NCBI GenBank assembly: GCA_028872975.1
Contig: JAGWNV010000004.1
Span: 1-24,034 of the forward strand
Reading direction: 5' to 3'
Origin: Acidobacteriota bacterium
Lineage (GTDB): Bacteria; Actinomycetota; Acidimicrobiia; Acidimicrobiales; UBA8190
Length of the DNA: 24,034 nt
Part shown: one piece after another, positions 22,516 through 24,034 of the stretch
How the letters are laid out: every line of letters starts with the position of its first letter
Numbering within the stretch: the first letter of the stretch is position 1
Made by a program: the position numbers and the translations under genes
Notes under the pieces: generated by a model
Databases searched by the model: none
Seen by the model: the letters and a program-made list of their open reading frames with translations, nothing else
Told to the model about the DNA's origin: nothing

Positions 22516-22521
22516 AGCCTA
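22516..22521 (-). promoter_or_regulatory. Candidate -10 box of the phosphoesterase gene (leaderless type)
   Basis: TAGGCT on the minus strand, 9 nt before the ATG, in the 65-nt divergent gap. The same GTAGGCTCGG context precedes the hydrolase gene at 4018. Confidence 0.45.
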
Positions 22522-22558
22522 CCGAGGGCCGGGCAGGGGCCGCCCGGAACGGCGCTGG

Positions 22559-22564
22559 TACCGT
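22559..22564 (+). promoter_or_regulatory. Candidate -10 box of the FAD dehydrogenase small-subunit gene (leaderless type)
   Basis: TACCGT on the plus strand, 7 nt before ATG 22572. No Shine-Dalgarno sequence precedes that ATG. Confidence 0.45.
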
Positions 22565-22571
22565 CTCGCCG

Positions 22572-23132
22572 ATGCCGGCCTGGTTCAGCGACGAGGAGTA
22601 CCGCGTGCTGTGCGCGGCCTGCGCCCGCATGATCCCGGCCGACGAGGCACCCGGTGCCGTGGAGGCCGGTGTGCCGGACTACATCGACGGGCTCCTCGCC
22701 GCCTTCTCCTCCGACCCGCCGCGGATCTGGGCGGGAGGCCCCACGTCGGGGCGCCATGGCGGGGAGGCGGCGTTCGGGCGGTTCCTCCCCCTCGGGCCGC
22801 TCGAGGAGCTGGCCTGGCGGATCCGGATCGAGGGCAGCCTCGGGATGGCCGAGCGGGAGTTCAACGGCCCGGTGCGGGGGTGGCAGGAGCGCTATCGCGA
22901 GGGACTCGCCGCCCTGGGCCCCGACTTCCCCGAGGCGGGGGAGGACGAGCAGGGCGCTCGGCTGCGCGCCGCCGGGGAGTTCGCCGAGCTCCTCCACGGG
23001 CACTGCTGCGAGGGCATGTACGGCGCGCCCGAGTACGGGGGCAACCGCGACGGGATCGGCTGGGCCAACATCGGGTTCGCCGGCGACGTCCAGCCGGCGG
23101 GCTGGACCGACGACGAGGTCTCTGGGCCGTGA
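22572..23132 (+). CDS. Gluconate 2-dehydrogenase subunit 3 family protein (small subunit of a GMC dehydrogenase)
   Basis: 186 residues. The C-terminal signature CCEGMYGAPEYGGNRDGIGW, followed by IGFAGDVQPAGW, matches the small-subunit family that accompanies membrane or periplasmic FAD dehydrogenases (gluconate, glucose and fructose types). It probably stabilises or matures the large subunit encoded next, with which it overlaps by four bases (GTGA). Family members in Gram-negative bacteria usually start with a Tat signal that carries the complex out of the cell. Here the N terminus MPAWFSDEEYRVLCAACARM has no twin arginine or hydrophobic core, so the pair may stay in the cytoplasm. The ATG start is supported by a TACCGT box 7 nt upstream. 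Confidence 0.88.
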   Translation: MPAWFSDEEYRVLCAACARMIPADEAPGAVEAGVPDYIDGLLAAFSSDPPRIWAGGPTSGRHGGEAAFGRFLPLGPLEELAWRIRIEGSLGMAEREFNGPVRGWQERYREGLAALGPDFPEAGEDEQGARLRAAGEFAELLHGHCCEGMYGAPEYGGNRDGIGWANIGFAGDVQPAGWTDDEVSGP

Positions 23133-24034
23133 CCGCCGACGCCGTGGTGATCGGGTCGGGCCCCGGGGGGGCGTCGGCCGCGGAGGTGCTCACCAGAGCG
23201 GGCTGGACGGTGGTCATGGTCGAGAAGGGGAGGAACCACCTCATCGATCCCGACGACCCGAGCCGGCCCCTCGAGCACTACTCGAACGACGAGATCAAGT
23301 TCGTCGACCGGTGGTTCCTCGGTCCCGACCCGATCGTCGAGCCCCGGACCTTCCGGGTCGGCCCCGAGGACGGCGAGCGGTCGTTCGTGGGGGAGGTGAA
23401 CTCGATCCCCTCCACCGTGGGCGGCGGAGGCGTCCACGCCGACGGCAAGGTGCCCCGGTTCCGCCAGGAGGACTTCGCCCTGCGGTCGGCCCACGGGCCG
23501 GTCGAGGGGGCCGAGGTGGCCGACTGGCCCGTCACCTACGACGAGCTCGAGCCCTTCTACGCCGAGGCCGAGCGGCTCATCGGCGTGGCCGGCGAGGCGG
23601 GCGCCAATCCCTTCGCCGCCTGGCGCTCGGGCCCCTACCCCATGCCCCCCGGCGCCCCCATGTACGGCGCCACCTTGTCGAGCGCGGCGGCCGAGCGACT
23701 CGGGCTCCATCCCTACGCGGCGCCGACGGCCGCCAACAGCATCCCCTACGACGGGCGGCCCGCCTGCAACAACTGCGGGTTCTGCGGACACTTCGGCTGC
23801 CCCATCCACGCCAAGGGCGACCCGGTGGCGCTGCTCCAGCGGGCGTTCGCCACCGGCCGGGCCGAGCTCCTCTCCGACGCCTTCGCCCATCGGATCGTGA
23901 CCGACGGGCGGCGGGCCACCGGCGTCGAGGTGGTCCTGGCCGACGGGGCCCGGCGGACCGTCGGGGCCCGGCACGTGGTGGTGGCCGGGGGCGCCATCGA
24001 GACTCCGCGCCTGCTGCTGCTGTCGGGGATCGGG
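23129..24034 (+). CDS. GMC-family FAD-dependent oxidoreductase, large subunit (3' truncated by window)
   Basis: 302 codons are present and the frame is open at the window end, so it is partial. It starts at GTG 23129, overlapping the small-subunit stop. FAD binding is shown by VVIGSGPGGASAAEVL (6-21) and the MVEKG strand end. The GMC motif STVGGGGVHADGKVPRF follows, and GAIETPRLLLLSG near the end matches the second GMC signature. A four-cysteine cluster C213-x2-C216-x2-C219-x4-C224 lies in CNNCGFCGHFGC. Bacterial FAD glucose dehydrogenases carry a [3Fe-4S] cluster in a comparable region, so electron transfer via an iron-sulfur centre is plausible. The catalytic His is beyond the window. The substrate (sugar, alcohol or sterol) is unknown. 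Confidence 0.92.
   Translation, partial: MTADAVVIGSGPGGASAAEVLTRAGWTVVMVEKGRNHLIDPDDPSRPLEHYSNDEIKFVDRWFLGPDPIVEPRTFRVGPEDGERSFVGEVNSIPSTVGGGGVHADGKVPRFRQEDFALRSAHGPVEGAEVADWPVTYDELEPFYAEAERLIGVAGEAGANPFAAWRSGPYPMPPGAPMYGATLSSAAAERLGLHPYAAPTAANSIPYDGRPACNNCGFCGHFGCPIHAKGDPVALLQRAFATGRAELLSDAFAHRIVTDGRRATGVEVVLADGARRTVGARHVVVAGGAIETPRLLLLSGIG

Noticed and set aside
1..24034. Defence system, prophage, insertion sequence, CRISPR array or RNA gene
   Set aside because: I looked on both strands and found no transposase, integrase, nuclease, direct-repeat array, tRNA-like or rRNA-like sequence. All long frames fit metabolic, transport or regulatory families.

Overview
The window is a very GC-rich, gene-dense chromosomal stretch. 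Gaps between genes are always under about 100 bases. It looks like an actinobacterium, plausibly of the Acidimicrobiia type (an inference). The clues are the small CtaF subunit after ctaC-ctaD, the many acyl-CoA and TetR genes, GTG starts, and several start codons with no Shine-Dalgarno sequence but a TANNNT hexamer 7-10 nt upstream (leaderless style). I saw no rRNA, tRNA, CRISPR array, insertion sequence or phage gene.

Layout. (1) 1-2645, minus: aa3-type cytochrome c oxidase genes ctaC, ctaD and the first 16 codons of ctaF. Upstream on the same strand are an alkyl-sulfatase-like metallo-beta-lactamase-fold hydrolase (2711-4018) and a stand-alone tatA (4083-4313). (2) 4408-11740, minus: a probable lipid/acyl-CoA operon reading acyl-CoA dehydrogenase, unknown protein, aldehyde dehydrogenase, TetR regulator, thiolase-like protein, enoyl-CoA hydratase and CopD-like membrane protein. 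(3) 11812-12267, plus: a hotdog thioesterase divergent from that operon. (4) 12264-15436, minus: a second probable operon of nitronate monooxygenase, alpha/beta hydrolase and zinc alcohol dehydrogenase. (5) 15516-18098, plus: a family 31 glycoside hydrolase. (6) 18120-19474, minus: an ECF sigma factor translationally coupled to a single-pass membrane protein. (7) 19513-22506, minus: a SulP transporter, a DUF503 protein and a lipoprotein phosphoesterase. (8) 22572-24034, plus: a two-subunit FAD (GMC) dehydrogenase, cut by the window end.

The most notable signal is a shared inverted repeat, ACTGAC-NN-GTCAGT, found three times: ahead of the TetR gene, in the acyl-CoA dehydrogenase/thioesterase divergent region, and in the nitronate monooxygenase/GH31 divergent region. 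It ties blocks 2 to 5 into one candidate regulon controlled by the TetR protein encoded here. The operon also carries a thiolase-fold protein without the usual catalytic residues and a conserved-looking protein of unknown function, so the pathway may be a non-standard lipid or isoprenoid catabolic route. The substrate cannot be read from the sequence.
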